Origin: Austropuccinia psidii
Taxonomy: Eukaryota > Basidiomycota > Pucciniomycetes > Pucciniales > Sphaerophragmiaceae
Length of the DNA: 64,000 bases
Direction: 5' to 3'
Assembly (NCBI GenBank): GCA_023105745.1
Contig: JALGQZ010000009.1
Location: 30,358,107 to 30,422,106 of the forward strand
The position numbers and the translations under genes are program-made. The notes beneath the pieces were generated by a model. It made no database searches. It was not told the origin of the DNA and saw only the letters and a program-made list of their open reading frames with translations. The stretch's first letter is position 1, and every line of letters begins with the position of its first letter. Shown here piece by piece: positions 33,047 to 46,106 of the stretch.

Positions 33047-36000
33047 ATGAAGGAAAAATTAGTTGACCTCTTATTTAAATACAAAAATTACTTTGCAACT
33101 GATAAAAAACCATTAGGTGCAATCATTGGACATGATGTAGACATCCTTCTCAATGTGGAAAAAACTTATACACCTCTACTAAGAAGACCAGCTTACCCAG
33201 CCAGTCCAAGACCTAGAGAAGCCTTGGAGGTACACATTGAAGAAATAATGGACCTTGAGATGTTGACAAAATTAGGACATAATGAACAGGTAGAAGTCAC
33301 CACACTTGTCATTATAACTTGGCACAATGGAAAATCAAGGATGGTAGGGGACCTTAGAGATTTAAATACCTATACTATCTGGACAGATATCCAATAACCA
33401 GAATCCATGAGACATTGACACAATTGTCACAGGCTAAGTTCATTACAGCAATGGAGGCTCTAAAGGGTTTTCACCAAAATTTCTTAACAGAAAATTCCAA
33501 GAAACTGCTGAGGATAATAGTCCACTGTGGAATATATGAATATTTAAGGATGCCATTTGGTATTAAGAATGCACCTTCCCATTATCAAAGAATGATGAAA
33601 ACCATATTTCCTGAAGAATTATCAGAAGGATGGTTAATCATCTATATTGATGATATCATAGTTTGCTCAGAGACCTGGAAAAATTGCTTAAAAATACTGG
33701 AAAGAGTCTTAAAAAAGATAGTTCAATCAAATATGAAAATTTACTTGAAAAATGTCACTTTGCATATAATGAGCTAAAAGCACTGGGACATGTTGTGTCT
33801 GTATTAAGCTTTGGAATAGACAAAAACAAAGTATCAGCAGTACTACTGAAGCCAATTCCCCAAAAAAAGAAAGAAATTCAATAATTTCAAGGATTCTCTG
33901 GATATTACAGCCAGTATATAACAGACTTTGCAAGAATTACCAAATCCTTATATAAGCTCTGTTACCAAGAGAAAGTATATGAAATTACTGAAGAAAGAGT
34001 GAAAGAATATGAGGAATTGAAAAAATGCCTTCAAAACTGCCCCATTTCTTCTAATTCCAGATTGGAAACTACCTTTCAAACTGTAAATTGATGCTTGTGG
34101 AGAAGGACTAGGTTCTGCACTACATCAGACACAAATCATCAATGACAAACCTGATGAGGGACCAATTTGCTTTATTTATAGACAAATTAAACCAAAAGAA
34201 GCAAGATATGGAGCAATCCAAATTGAATTTCTTTGCTTGGTGTGGGCTCTAGAAAAATTGCGCTACCATTTGGATGGAATAATTTTTGATGTAATTACAA
34301 ATTGCAATGCTGTAAAGCCCCTATTAAACATTAAAACACTAAATATACACATGGTGAGATGGCAGATTGCTATTCAAGAATATAGAGGAAATATGACTAT
34401 AGTTCATACATCTGGAAATATTCGTAAAAATGCAGATGGCCTTATCAGATGGGCTTTAGCAAACACACATGAAAACCCAGCATGGGTACCACAGGAAGAA
34501 CATCATATAGGAGGCATATGTGTTACAGATATTGGCACAGAACTATTGAATCAAGTTAAAGAGAGCTACAAAATGGAAAAAGATGTCATATCTTATGCCA
34601 AATTTTGATGAAGGACTGAAAATGGCCATCACTATCCTCCAAACTGGATGAAATCTGGAAAAAGACATATTATGAAGGAAGATTACACCTCCTTGATGGA
34701 ATACTTTACCATAGAACCAAACACACATGTGTTATGACCTTGACAGATAGAACTCTGATAAACACTATACTACATGAATGCCATGATAGTGTTGTATCCC
34801 CACATCTCTCAGAAGATAGGACACTAGATAGGGTGAAGACCTTCTCTTGGTGGCCAAATTGGGGAGAAGATGTTGCAGAGTACTTCCCGACCTGTGACAG
34901 AGGTCAAAAAGAAAACAGAGCCACAGGAAAGAAGTTGGGAATGATGATCCAAATACAAGAACCAAAATCCCCATGGTAAATACTTCACATGGATTGGGTA
35001 ACAGCCTTACTCCCAGGAGGAGACAGAAGTTTCAATGCATGCCTAGTACTAGTTGATAGACACAGTAAATCCCCAATCTTCTTACCATGTAATGAATATG
35101 AAAAGCTATGGACACAGCCATAATGATATGGAATAGAGTCATCAGTCATACTGGCTTATTCCAAAACATCATAAGTGATAGAGATCCAAAATTCACTTCA
35201 ATATTATGGACAAACCTTCACAACTTGTTTGGGACAAAACTATCATTCTAAAAAACTTACCACCCTCAAACAGATGGCTTAGCAGAAATAATTATACAAA
35301 CTTTTGAACACATAATCAGAATATTCTGTGCTTATGGCCTAGAATTCAAAGACTCTTGTGGTTTTACCCATGATTGGTGTACCTTATTACCAGCTCTTGA
35401 ACTGGCATATAAGACATCAATCCATTCTTCAACTGGAAAAACACCAGCATTGCTATAAAAAGGTTGGAATCCAAGACTTCCTTATGATACTCTCAAAAAG
35501 GACCTAGTGAATATACATCCAACAGCAAGCAGTATCAGAGTTATGCTTTACAAGGAAATACATCATGCCAACAGATGCATGCAAGATTATTTCAAATAGG
35601 AAAAAGAAAGATGTTACAAAAGTCATAAGCAAAATGATTTTAAAGTATGAGACTTGGTCTGAGTATCAACTCTAAACTTTAATAGCATTAAAGGCCCAAA
35701 GAAACTGAAAGATTCCTTTTCAGGACCATTCATGATAAAAGCACTACATAGCCCTAATGCTGTGCAACTAGAGCTCAAAGGTGAGTTAATGAATAAACAC
35801 CCAGCTTTCCCTGTAATTCTGATAAAACTTTACAGCTAAAGTGATGAAGAGTTATTTCCCCTAATATATAAAACACCACTTGAAATTTCCCCTCTAGAAG
35901 AAGGAGAAGAAACAAAAATTTCAAAATTCCTAAAAAAGGAGGACAAGGAACAAAAAAGAAAGGGAATACCTTGTGAGTTATAGAAACCCAACTTAAGAGG

Positions 36001-36083
36001 ATGAATGGCTACTTGAGAAAGATATTCATAGTTCTGAAAAGCTATTAAGAAGGTTCAGAAATGAAAGAAGACCTAAAGAATAG
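33047..36083 (+). pseudogene. pol: Pol of element B: RT, RNase H, integrase, chromodomain tail, broken
   Basis: Begins MKEKLVDLLFKY, reads in pieces to the end. A shift near 33375 lies between NTYTI and the PIPRIHE-like part; YIDDI of RT is present near 33645. RNase H shows YHLDG and [12 protein letters not shown] remnants; the integrase shows zinc-finger residues HECHD...HLSED near 34770-34810. A stop at about 34978 replaces a Trp-Glu position, and the later core has several stops, including one in the region of the integrase glutamate. The C-terminus is complete where element A is cut: DEWLLEKDI and LLRRFRNERR up to a stop at 36081-36083, which supports a chromodomain-type end for the family. 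Confidence 0.9.
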
Positions 36084-36189
36084 AAAGGTTAAGAATTATT
36101 GAGCTTCAAGACTAATAAAGTCTAATGAAGAGGTGGGCTAGTGGATGATACCCTAATTAACTATATCAGATTTTGGTACAATATTTTTT

Positions 36190-36201
36190 GGTGGTAGGGA
36201 T
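36190..36201 (+). promoter_or_regulatory. Polypurine tract of element B
   Basis: GGTGGTAGGGAT directly before the 3' LTR start TGTGAGACTTTCAG; one base differs from the tract of element A. Confidence 0.75.
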
Positions 36202-38183
36202 TGTGAGACTTTCAGATATGACCACATATCCAAAAAGGTCACAAACTCATCTTATAATAATTATTCTAATAATAAGACTTGAAAATATTGTTTCAAAATA
36301 GGTAAAAATGCCATGAATAGGTATAAATTATTGATTACCTCAGAATATGATGAAGTGAAAAAATTATACCATTAGCTTCCTCAGGGTAAAATACACATAT
36401 ACCATTTTTATGTCATATCTGTAAAGATAATACTTACTGTGTAATAATCAAAAATGTCATAAAAAAGGCATAAATTCTTGTTTATCCCAGACGCCAATGG
36501 AAACAAATGTGAAATAAATTGCAAAATTGTATTCTTCATGAAAAACTACACATATAAAATTTTTATGTCATGTCTGTAAAGCCAATACTTAAGGAAATAA
36601 CCTTAATATATGCACTTTAATGATCAGCGCACATATTCATAGTTTTTAGCTTATATCTCTTGAAATATACATGATAGATATCTGACCCAAAAAATGAACT
36701 TTAAATTTAATCATTTCAATAATAAAGATACAAACTTTGCTTGACAAGTTATAAACAAGGTTATAACCTGTAAGGGTTTATTGAATAAAATTGCTATAGC
36801 TGTTGACCACTTTTTTGTGAAAATGGTCCAAACTTAAACCTGATTGAATATTCAGATTCTAACAGCTCATTTGTGAAGAATGATGTATTTTTTATCATTA
36901 TATTCAAGGTAAAACCCTGTGAAATCATGGCTTGAAGTTTAAAATAGTAAATCTTAACGGAAAAGATGAGTTACAAGAAAAATAATCAAAAATTGGGTTT
37001 TCATTATGTAATGAAATTCTCTTAAAATTTTGATCATGAAAGGACAAGCTATCAGAATTCACTCTCTTAATTTCAGTAGCATGTATAACTTGAAAGTTAT
37101 CAATTATCAAAGTTTAAGCTTAAAAGTGATAATTTATGATCACTCACTGTAGTCTTATTTTAAGTTTAACAGTCATATAATTGATAAAGCTGGTGAATAC
37201 TATGAGATCATGATTAATACTCATAAGATCCCTGAATTATAGGCTTCTTCCAAGCCTATGATGTCATGAAACATAGAGTTATAGTGATAGCTCTAAATAA
37301 TGAGACAAGATGGTTTAATTATGATGTAATCATCACTAAACCTTAAAATATTGATCAATTCCAGTGGATACCATCAGTAAAATTTTACCAAAAGCTTGTT
37401 GGACTCTAGGAGAGAGGATTCTCACTATAAATAGAGCTCTTTTTACTATATTTCCTCCTCAGACCCAACAAACACATCAAAGTATTAAATCCAAAGGTAA
37501 AAGCTTTCTTCCTTTTATATAAAATTATTATTTATTCAAAGAATCAACTTCATCTTTCTTATAATAATCAATTTTGAAGTTATTAAATCATTTTTTAATT
37601 GTTTTTGTCAAATTTCTCTCAAAATCTCTAATTCTACATAAAAACCAAGAATATTTGTATTTTCTTTTAATTTTCATTGTAAATACAGCTTAACTAAGTT
37701 TTATTTATAGTTTTTGGCATAAAAGTATCCAAAAATATTATATTAAGTGTTAAAAGTAGGTTATTTTCTCTTTTTAAGATAATTTTCCTTTATCATTATT
37801 TTTAATAATTCTCAAATTAATATGAATAGTATTGAAATTAATTCATAACTTTAATATTAGTAATATTCTTGTTATAACTGTTTTTTATGATCAAAAAACA
37901 ATTTCTTACACCTTTATTATTTGGTTGTAACAATAAGAAAGCTTCATAAATATATTAATTATCATATGTTAATATATTTAATTCATTATATTAACCTTTT
38001 TAATATATCACTTATATTATTATATATTATTTAATAATATAGATATTTTACACCATAATTATAATAATTCCTTAAAGTTATAATTCTTTTTTATCTTATT
38101 CTTTAAATTTTATAAGGACATTCAGAGTAAAATAAGTAAGATATTAGTAATTTTTACTTACTTCTTAATAGTAAAACCTTATA
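36202..38183 (+). repeat. 3' LTR of element B
   Basis: 1,982 bp, aligned with the 5' LTR 25873-27783 and with the LTRs of element A. It keeps TG at its start and ends CCTTATA for CCTTACA. Differences from the 5' LTR occur throughout, a sign of age. TATAAATAG lies at 37426-37434. Confidence 0.9.
37426..37434 (+). promoter_or_regulatory. TATA box of the 3' LTR of element B
   Basis: TATAAATAGAGCTCTTTTTACT, conserved in all LTR copies of this family in the window. Confidence 0.6.
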
Positions 38184-38900
38184 ATAATGGACCCTGTATA
38201 AACAGGTAATGGCCTCTGGAAGTAGCCAGAGGCCACCAGTCATCCTTACCATGGCTTTTTCACAAGACAAGGGAAGGTCTTCCCCAATCTGGGTCCAATG
38301 GGCTCTAGGAATATTGAATGGGGCATATATGGTATTATATACCATTATTCACTATTTTTCCTCAAAAATCCAATGGTAGCATTTGCAATACTCCATTTCT
38401 TCATTTTATGTCAAGTCACCAGTCCATTAATCCATTTCAAAGGAAGGTCCCATTCACTCAAGCTTATAATCCATCGTGGTATCAAGAAGACAATTTGAGG
38501 ACACCAATCACCTGGACCTTTGGGTGTTTGTCATTTCAATTCAACAGTATTTCCCTCAAGGGAATACTAGCCCAGGATCCTTCAAGGGAAATCTCAAGAG
38601 GTTGTTTTTTATCAAATGAGTTGTCAAAGCATCAAGAGCTCCAGGACTTGTTGGAACACTTAATGGTCCATACAGGCTGTATTCAGGAAACCTTTACGTA
38701 ATTGTCCCTTTTGGATCTATTTTTTTTCCACTGAAGGAATTCAACACACCCATTTCAGTTCTCAAGATGGCCAGATCTTTATTTTTACAAAAACAGTCAA
38801 TAAAGTTGGTTAATCAACCCTCCAGGATCAGTCCTTCAACCTTTAACAGATACTGGCCACCCTTTTACCCCTGAGGACCTTTTACCAGTTAATTAATATA
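38184..38900. other. GC-richer sequence, right part of the locus split by element B
   Basis: Composition resembles 25440-25872, with GGCC-rich words. A perfect hairpin GGCCTCTGG / CCAGAGGCC lies at 38211-38219 / 38226-38234. A 127-codon plus-strand frame (38318-38701) is Ser/Gln/His-rich with no recognisable domain; I do not call it a gene. It may be the remainder of one older repeat or gene fragment interrupted by element B. Confidence 0.45.
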
Positions 38901-41900
38901 TTGTATTTATTTTTATCATTATTTTATTTTCATTCTTGGGAGTAAACACTGATATTAATAAGTCAGTCATTTGCACCTTCTTCCTTTCCTGTCAGTGGAT
39001 ATTGGTGGGCATATCCTTCACTAATTCCATTGTTCTTTTTGGCAGGTTGAAACAGTTAATTGAGGATTAATTTGGTTGGATCTTTGTATTTTGGCTTCTC
39101 TTTATTATCTTTGGCCTCTTGCTTCCTTTTCTTTTATCTTTTGGGAAATTTGTACTTCTCTTAATCTTTCTTAAAGAGATCTAATATTCAGTTATTTATT
39201 TTTCCTTTTGGAGCCCTCCAAGTGAGTTATAATTCCTGATCTCCAGGACACTTTTGTTTTCCCCAAGAGCCCCTGTGACAATAAATTGATTAACATGAAA
39301 ATCAATTTTTTAAACATTTCTGTGCCAAAATCAATAATTCCTGCTTTCCAATAGTGAAATATCAGCCATTAAATATGTATATCTTGACTTTAATTATATT
39401 AAGGGAAATAATTATCAATTTTGCTTGAATTTAATTTGATTTTAAATAAGCTTTTACATATTTTCCTGAAAAAATCCAGAAATTTTACATTTCTCAAAAT
39501 AAATTACATTCTATTTTATCAAATTCATTAAGGAAATATCTTTTTGGAGCTAAATCAACTTGAAAATTGAAGCCATTTCTTTTAGCACAAAAATCAATGG
39601 TTTTTGACTCTCCACTAGCAATTGTTTATCTTTGATTTTCTATTTTAATCAAATTGAGAGAAATCATCACTTTTTCACCTTTAATCATTGAAGACAACCT
39701 TTGATAAATTGATTAGAAAACTGATACCATTGATTTTATTAAATTAATTAAAGCTATTGTTGAATTTTAAAGTGAACCCAACTTCAAAACCATTCAATTT
39801 TGTGTAAAAAAAGTAAAATTATAATCTATCTTCCTCTGATAATTCATTACATAGATTAAAATAAATATTAGATACCAAAAAATTTCATTATTTTTCATAT
39901 AATTCATAAGACTTGATTTTCTTTGTAAATCTTTTTTTGAAGTGCTTTACAAGAAGAATAATTTAAAATGACTGTTTTCTAATAGATTTAATCTTATAGT
40001 TGAAGAAAGCTCAAGCCACTAGAAGCCAAGTCAGAGAGGAATACCTCTGTAATTCCAGGAAGCTTGAGTTACCTTTAAAAGGGGAGAAATATTTAAGATA
40101 AAAAGCAAAAATATGATCCATAAAGACATGTAGACTACAATTTTCCATAAAACAGAAAAGTAAACTTATAAAAGAGTCAGTAAAGCTCTGAAGAAAAGGT
40201 TTGGTTTAAGCTGATAGTATAAAGGGAAAACCTCCAAAAGTAGTAGGTCAAAAGTTCTTACAAGGAAGTTAACAATTTAAATATCTATTAATTTTGTGTT
40301 TTGACACTTCTAACAACTGGAAAAATCTCTTTCTTGTCTTTTAGATCTTGCATATTAAAGGAAACAGGCATATTAAAGGAAACAGCCAGAATAAAACTCA
40401 AAAGAAGAAAAATTCAGAAGAAAGAGGTTTGAACACAACAGTGTAAGGAAATAAACTGAAAAAAATATGTGAAAAACTCTATTCACCCTCCAATTAAGCA
40501 AAGAGCTCAAATCAAGGAATGAATGTTTACAGATAAAGCTCTTTGGATCAAAAAAAATAATTTAAGATTTTCTCCAATATATTTCTCAAAAGAGGAGTTA
40601 TAAGTTGAAGATCTTTGGTCCAAAGATTGGTGAAAAAGATAGAGAGCTTATCCCAAATGACCACAATGGAAAAACAGTATTAAATAAATAAGAGAATGGA
40701 AAAAAAACAATTCAGGCTATTTAAAGAAATATCATCCAGGATTAAAGAGCAAGAATTTCATCTGAATTCCATGGAGAAGAAATTGCAGAAGAAAGAGCCC
40801 ACCTGGACTCTTTCAGGCTCACAGAGAGTCAAACAATTCCCCCACTTCCCAGAGGTTTCATACTTTTAACAATCAAAAGTCTGTGTGGCAAGGTCTTTCA
40901 AGATTTTCCAGACTTCCAAAAATGATGTGGGTTACAATAATAGAAAAATATAACAGGGAAAGAAAGGGACAGTTTTCAGAAAGAGTAGGAAAGATTAAGA
41001 TTCAATGAACAATTAACTTGTTCAGTTAGTGAAGTAATTACAAAAATAACCTAATTTCAAATATCCCCCTGATATTAGTTTTAAGATGATTGATAGAGAT
41101 ATTAATATCCCACTAAGATAAATAATAATGTCAAAATCTCTGAGATTTAAGTAAGTAGAAAGAATCTGTGGCCAAATATGGAAAGGATCATGGTAATGAT
41201 ACCAGACCACTTTGATTGGAATGTCAAAAGACCTGATGAGAAAATATTATTTGTGAAAAAGAATGTTTGAAAAGTGGAAAAAAAGTATACTGAAATTTTT
41301 TTAACCTCCAAGAAAACCATAGATTAGATGAATGAAATCACTCTAAAAAGGATATAAGTAATATCCAGCCAGAATAGACATATGATACAGATATTTGACC
41401 TCAATATTGAAAGGAGAATAATAATTATGATGGTATTAAAAACTTTACAGACAATAATAGCATCACCTAATATCAAATATGAGGAAAAAAGTTAAGAATA
41501 TTCATGAAAGAACAAAGAAAACTGTCACAGTACAAAGCTGGAAACAAAATGGCTTTTTTATAAAAAATAGAACTCTGGAGAAACTTTGCAAGGTGGAAGA
41601 ATACTAAACCTTGCTTGAATTAGTTAATATGAGCACATGGAGATTATTTATTACATTTATAAGCTCTTCATTCATTTATCTATAGTAGCATCTTACTGGT
41701 TAGCTGCTGGAGTAATCATATCATTGAAAGGCCCTGAGAAGATATGGTTTACTTAAATGGAAGAAATTAATAGCAGAAACAGCTGGTCATGTTGGGGGAA
41801 TAAAATTATCAAAAAGTACAAAAATTGGTCTCAGATAGAAATAATACTACATATTTTCAAGACTGAATAGTACCATATGAACAAAAAGCTATATTAATGG

Positions 41901-43111
41901 TGCTTCAGAAGACCCAAGAGTCACAAAGAAATTAAACTGCATGTGGCTAATATAATAAAAAATCATAAGTGTTGAACCAATAAAACATGAGCTCTGGAAC
42001 ATACACCAAAGTGTAGGTGCAAAGAATATTCAAATTGGAAGAAACTACTAATACCATAAAATACTTGAGGAACAGTAATTTTATTGGGAATTATCCTACA
42101 AAAATTTCAAAAAACAAGGAAGAAAAGAAAAATCATTAAATTAAAGTGAATAAAACTCCAAAATTATGAGTACATGTGCAACCAAAATGAGGAATGTGTG
42201 CTAAAAATTTGGATTAAAGGATCATTATTCAATTAAATGTGTTAATTCTAAGAAGAAAGTATTTGCAATTGATTAAAAGCTGTAAAAAAGTGAAAGAGAA
42301 GAAACTTTATTCTGGAATTATTGAAAACAAAATATGAAAAGACAAAGACAATTAATCTGAAATTATGGATGAATACCCAATAAGAATCAAATGTTATTTC
42401 AAGCTAGAAGACAGATTTGAGAGCCCACTGAGGATTCCAAAAGCTTCATTTTAATGTAAAAGAAACGAATTTGATACATCCATGGTGCTGGAAAATGGAG
42501 AATAATGTGAATAAAGGGACCTGAAAATCTACTAATGATAGATAATGGGGAATTTTTCTACATAGTGGCAAAATATTTCTTTAATACTATTCTAAATATA
42601 TGTAAAATGATACTTTTTGAGGGAAAGTGAGAAGATGCAGGATTACATCAGAAAATATGGCTATAGTTGGAAAAGTAATTAGAAATTTGTTTATTTTCCA
42701 GGAGTAAAGAAACATCAGATTAAACTCAGAATTTTTGGTTTAGAGAAATTCTTCAGTCAAGGGCCAAGTATGTGGTAGCAGAAATCTTATGGTATTGATA
42801 TCCAAGCTAGTAAAAACAGATGCTTCAAAATAGAGCAAAAGAAAGAAAATAAATTTGCACTTAAAATCAAACAAATAACTAGCTATGATATGTTGAAAGT
42901 CCTATTGCCTGAATTAAAGGAAACTCAATATAATTCTAACGTCACAAGAAATCAGAAGTTGACCTTGCTAAAAATGAATTGAAGCAATAGGTCAAAGGCC
43001 AGTAAAAAGAAAAATAAATCATATTGCACTAGATATATCTTTAGAGAGATCATACTCACCAAGGCTGAGGAGGCCCCTATACCCCCAAAAAATGAAAACC
43101 GGGATGTCATT
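38901..43111. other. Gene-free stretch, purine-rich on the plus strand from about 40000 to 43000
   Basis: No frame above chance length and no recognisable motif. From roughly 40000 the plus strand is dominated by A and G (many AAGAAAG-like words) for 3 kb, while 43250-43800 inside the MULE is rich in C and T. A direct duplication CATATTAAAGGAAACAG occurs at 40348-40385. Probably old transposon sequence with strand bias. Confidence 0.4.
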
Positions 43112-43819
43112 CAAGAAAAGGATATTGGTAAACCCATGTAAGAAATTTGGTAAAAACACACAAGACATTACATGTTTTCACTAAAAACCTAGGTGTTTTT
43201 TCCATAAATTTGTAAAAACACATAATGTTTTAGTAAAAAACTATAGAGGGTTCCCTGGGCCCATTTTTAATTAAAATGAAACAAAAAATATATTTTTTTC
43301 CAAAAACTGCCAAAAACCTGCAAAAAATCCTTAAGCCAATTGTTTCAATTTTTTTTCCACATCCCCACAAAACAAAAATAAAAAAAGACAAAACAACCAA
43401 ATAATCCACATTCTCCCCCCAAAAAAAATTTTTTTTGAAAAACAGAATTACAAACAAAATTTTGCAAAGCTTTCCATGCTTTTTCCTTTTTTTTTCCCAA
43501 AGACTGAGCTGTCCTCCAAAACAACGTTCCTTTTTTTAAATTATCTCTTCTATCAATCTTAGATTTAAACCTTTTCATTTCACCTTTTCCAACTTTGTTT
43601 TACTTTTAACACATTTTATCCCTTCTTTTTTGAATTTCAAAAACCTCTTTCCTCATTCCAAATCCCCAAAATCTCATTTTTAAATTTATACATCTCTTTC
43701 ACCATATAATGCCACAACCCCCCAATGAAGGTTAATTTTAGACCCTTGAGCTTCTTTGGAAGAATTTTCATAATTTTTCCAGGAGAAAACAGTTTTCTGT
43801 GTCAACATTGAGGTCCAAT

Positions 43820-46020
43820 ATGACCCACAACCAAATTGAAAGAGTTTGTTCCAGGTCTGGGATCCCAAATCCCCACAAAAATACCTCCAAAACAGTCACT
43901 TCAACAAATCTTGAGTGTCCATTTAGACTTTATGCTAGAAAATATGCCAAGAGTACCACTTGGACTCTCAAGGTCAAAAATCCTGAGCAAAGCCATGATG
44001 CCACTGAAAATATAAGGGTACATTCTGCTTTCAGAAAATTCAATTAACAGGAAACATCCTAAATAGCTCCAATGTCTGAATAACTGCTCATACCAAGGAA
44101 AATTCAGGCACAATTATGCAGCCAGAGGGAGTTTGACAGGCCTTTAATCCTTCAATACATTCAAAAACAAGTCAAGAAAATCAAGAAAGACAAACTGAAA
44201 GGCAGAAGGCCCATTGATTCTCTTATTGACACCCTCAAAGAAGAAAATTTTGTGTGGTCTTCTTAAAGTGATGCTGAGGGACACATTACCCCCTTGTTTG
44301 TCACTCACCCCTTTCCATAAAGCTCCTTCATGGCTTTCCTCATGTGATGATTATGGATTTTACTTATAAAACAAAAAATTACACAATACCCCTTTTCATA
44401 TTGTTGGATTCAACTCAACAAATAAGAACTTTTCTGGGGCTTTTTGTTTGATGAAGAATAAAACTGAACCCTTGCATAATTGGGAATTGAATCAATACAT
44501 AGAAGAAGCACTAAACAACACCAATATTTCTCCCCCTCCAGTCATTGCTATTGACAGGGATTTGGCCTTGAAAAATTCACTTAATAAGCTCTTCCCAGAC
44601 TCAAAGTTCATGGTATCAATTTGGAACATCAATAAAGATGTATCTTCCGATTTAATGAAGAAAATTGATCATGAACCTTTGGAATCAAGTAATATACTTT
44701 TATATTTCACTTTTATTCTCATTATTGTTTTCATTAACAACTTTGGGATTCATTTCTCAGGTTATGTATTCATCCACTGAAAATCTTTTCAAATATAACT
44801 TGAAGCTTCAAAAGAAAGTCAAAAATCCTGAATTCTTGAAATATTTTGAAAAGACCCAGCTTCCTCTAAAGGTATATTATGCGACATCCTGGACCAACTA
44901 CCATTTCCACCTGGGTGTGGGCTCAACCTCAAGGGTTGAATGTGCCCATGACATGGCTGACATTTGGCTCCAAATGTCCACTGGTAATCTCCTGGAGGTA
45001 GTTATGGCTCTTCACATGGATTTCAAGGAACAATTAATCAAAGAACCAACAGAATCTTCAAAGAAATTATTGTCCATGTCAAGAACTTTCCTCCACACAT
45101 CTGTTCTCTCAATGGCAAGATGTTTCATTATGCCCTTCAGATGGCCTTTGAAAATTTAAAAACCAAATTTCCCCCCAATGAAAAATTCACCAACAAATAC
45201 AACAATTATAAAGGAATTTCTGGAAAGCGAAAGACCTAACAGGTGTTTACCAAGTTCCAAAGGCTCCATATATCAGGCTTCCATCCTGAATTGCATTTGA
45301 ATTTACCTGTGAGAATTATTTGATCTTAAAATTCTCAGTTTCTTTTCTTATTAACTGATTTTCTTTGTCATATTCTTCTCAGGCTGGTTATCAAGGTAAT
45401 TATCAAAGTGTTGAGAAAGAAAAAATAATGAAGCCAAAAGAATATTTGAAGATATTTGGCAAGACCTTTTTCAAAGACCAATCGCAGAAATAACTCAAAT
45501 TCTTCAACATTTTTAAGATGTTTTGACTGGAAAATCCCTTTTGATCAAATTTCCAGGAGTCAAGAGGATGATAAATATTATGAAGACCCACTGGAATGAA
45601 GAGATATCTGTGGAAGACCTCAAGGAGCCAAAAAAATAAGAGATCCCTCAATATTTGAAATTATTTAAAGTCAATCCAACAGAGGAGGAAGACCCCCATC
45701 AAAATTGACCAGCACAACAACATCAAGATCACAGTCCGTTTCACCCTCTCAAATTATGGAAGTGGATTAATCTGAAGATTCTGCGGGCTCATTATACAAA
45801 TCCATAATTTCATCAGATCCAATACCCTCAGCAACTTAATTGAATTAATATGGAAAATCAGGAGTCACCTTGAAAAGGTCCAGAAGATTGTCAATGGGTA
45901 TCAAAATCTCACAAAGAAGATCCCACAAGCCTGAAACAACTTTGAAGATATATCATGCAATCTACTTGACCTGTGAGCATTTCCAAAGGAATTATCATAA
46001 AATTGATTAATGCTCCAAGC
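43820..46020 (+). pseudogene. MULE transposase, broken
   Basis: MULE transposases are DDE enzymes related to Mutator MURA and plant FAR1. The N-terminal zinc-binding-like part (43820-44047) has ECPFRLYARK and a His-containing tail NPEQSHD. First Asp: MDFTYKT at 44356-44358. Second Asp: VIAIDRDLALKN at 44553-44555, followed by FPDSKFMVSIWNINKD where the family has a conserved WHI. Glu: TSRVECAHDMADIW at 44938-44940. Introns are likely at 44689-44760 (GTAATA...TTCTCAG) and 45309-45382 (GTGAGA...TTCTCAG). In-frame stops occur from 44047 on and frame shifts near 44330 and around the first intron, so the gene is dead. The family's C-terminal zinc-knuckle-like CxGxF...H segment is degraded near 45240-45300. 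Confidence 0.85.
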
Positions 46021-46025
46021 TCTTT

Positions 46026-46106
46026 GTGAGTTTCTGATTCATTTTAATGTATATTTCTTTTGTTTATTTAAATATTTATTGATTTTTTCTGACCTATTTC
46101 TATCAG
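46026..46106 (+). other. Intron before the OTU domain
   Basis: Donor CTTT|GTGAGTTT and acceptor TTTCTATCAG with a pyrimidine-rich run; 81 bp. It places the OTU domain in a separate exon downstream of the transposase. Confidence 0.55.

Larger units (their letters stand above)
25873..38183 (+). mobile_element. Element B: old, broken Ty3/Gypsy element of the same family as A, plus strand
   Basis: LTRs at 25873-27783 and 36202-38183, with gag, protease, RT, RNase H and integrase remnants between them in the same order as element A. The flanking 5-mers AAAAT (25868-25872) and ATAAT (38184-38188) may be a target duplication with one change. Its two LTRs differ from each other at many positions, and gag and pol carry many stops and frameshifts, so it is clearly older than A. 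A 1,907-bp solo LTR of another family sits between protease and RT. Confidence 0.93.

Noticed and set aside
28461..36083. Repeat-induced point mutation as the cause of the stops in element B
   Set aside because: Stops arise by several base changes, including G to T and C to A, besides C to T; this is not a clean C-to-T pattern, and classical RIP is an ascomycete process.
38318..38701. 127-codon frame right of element B
   Set aside because: No recognised domain and overlapping alternatives; raised GC alone lengthens chance frames. Kept only as a regional note.
43230..43578. Minus-strand Phe/Lys-rich frames in the MULE leader
   Set aside because: They are the complement of a C/T-rich and A-rich leader and look like low-complexity chance frames.
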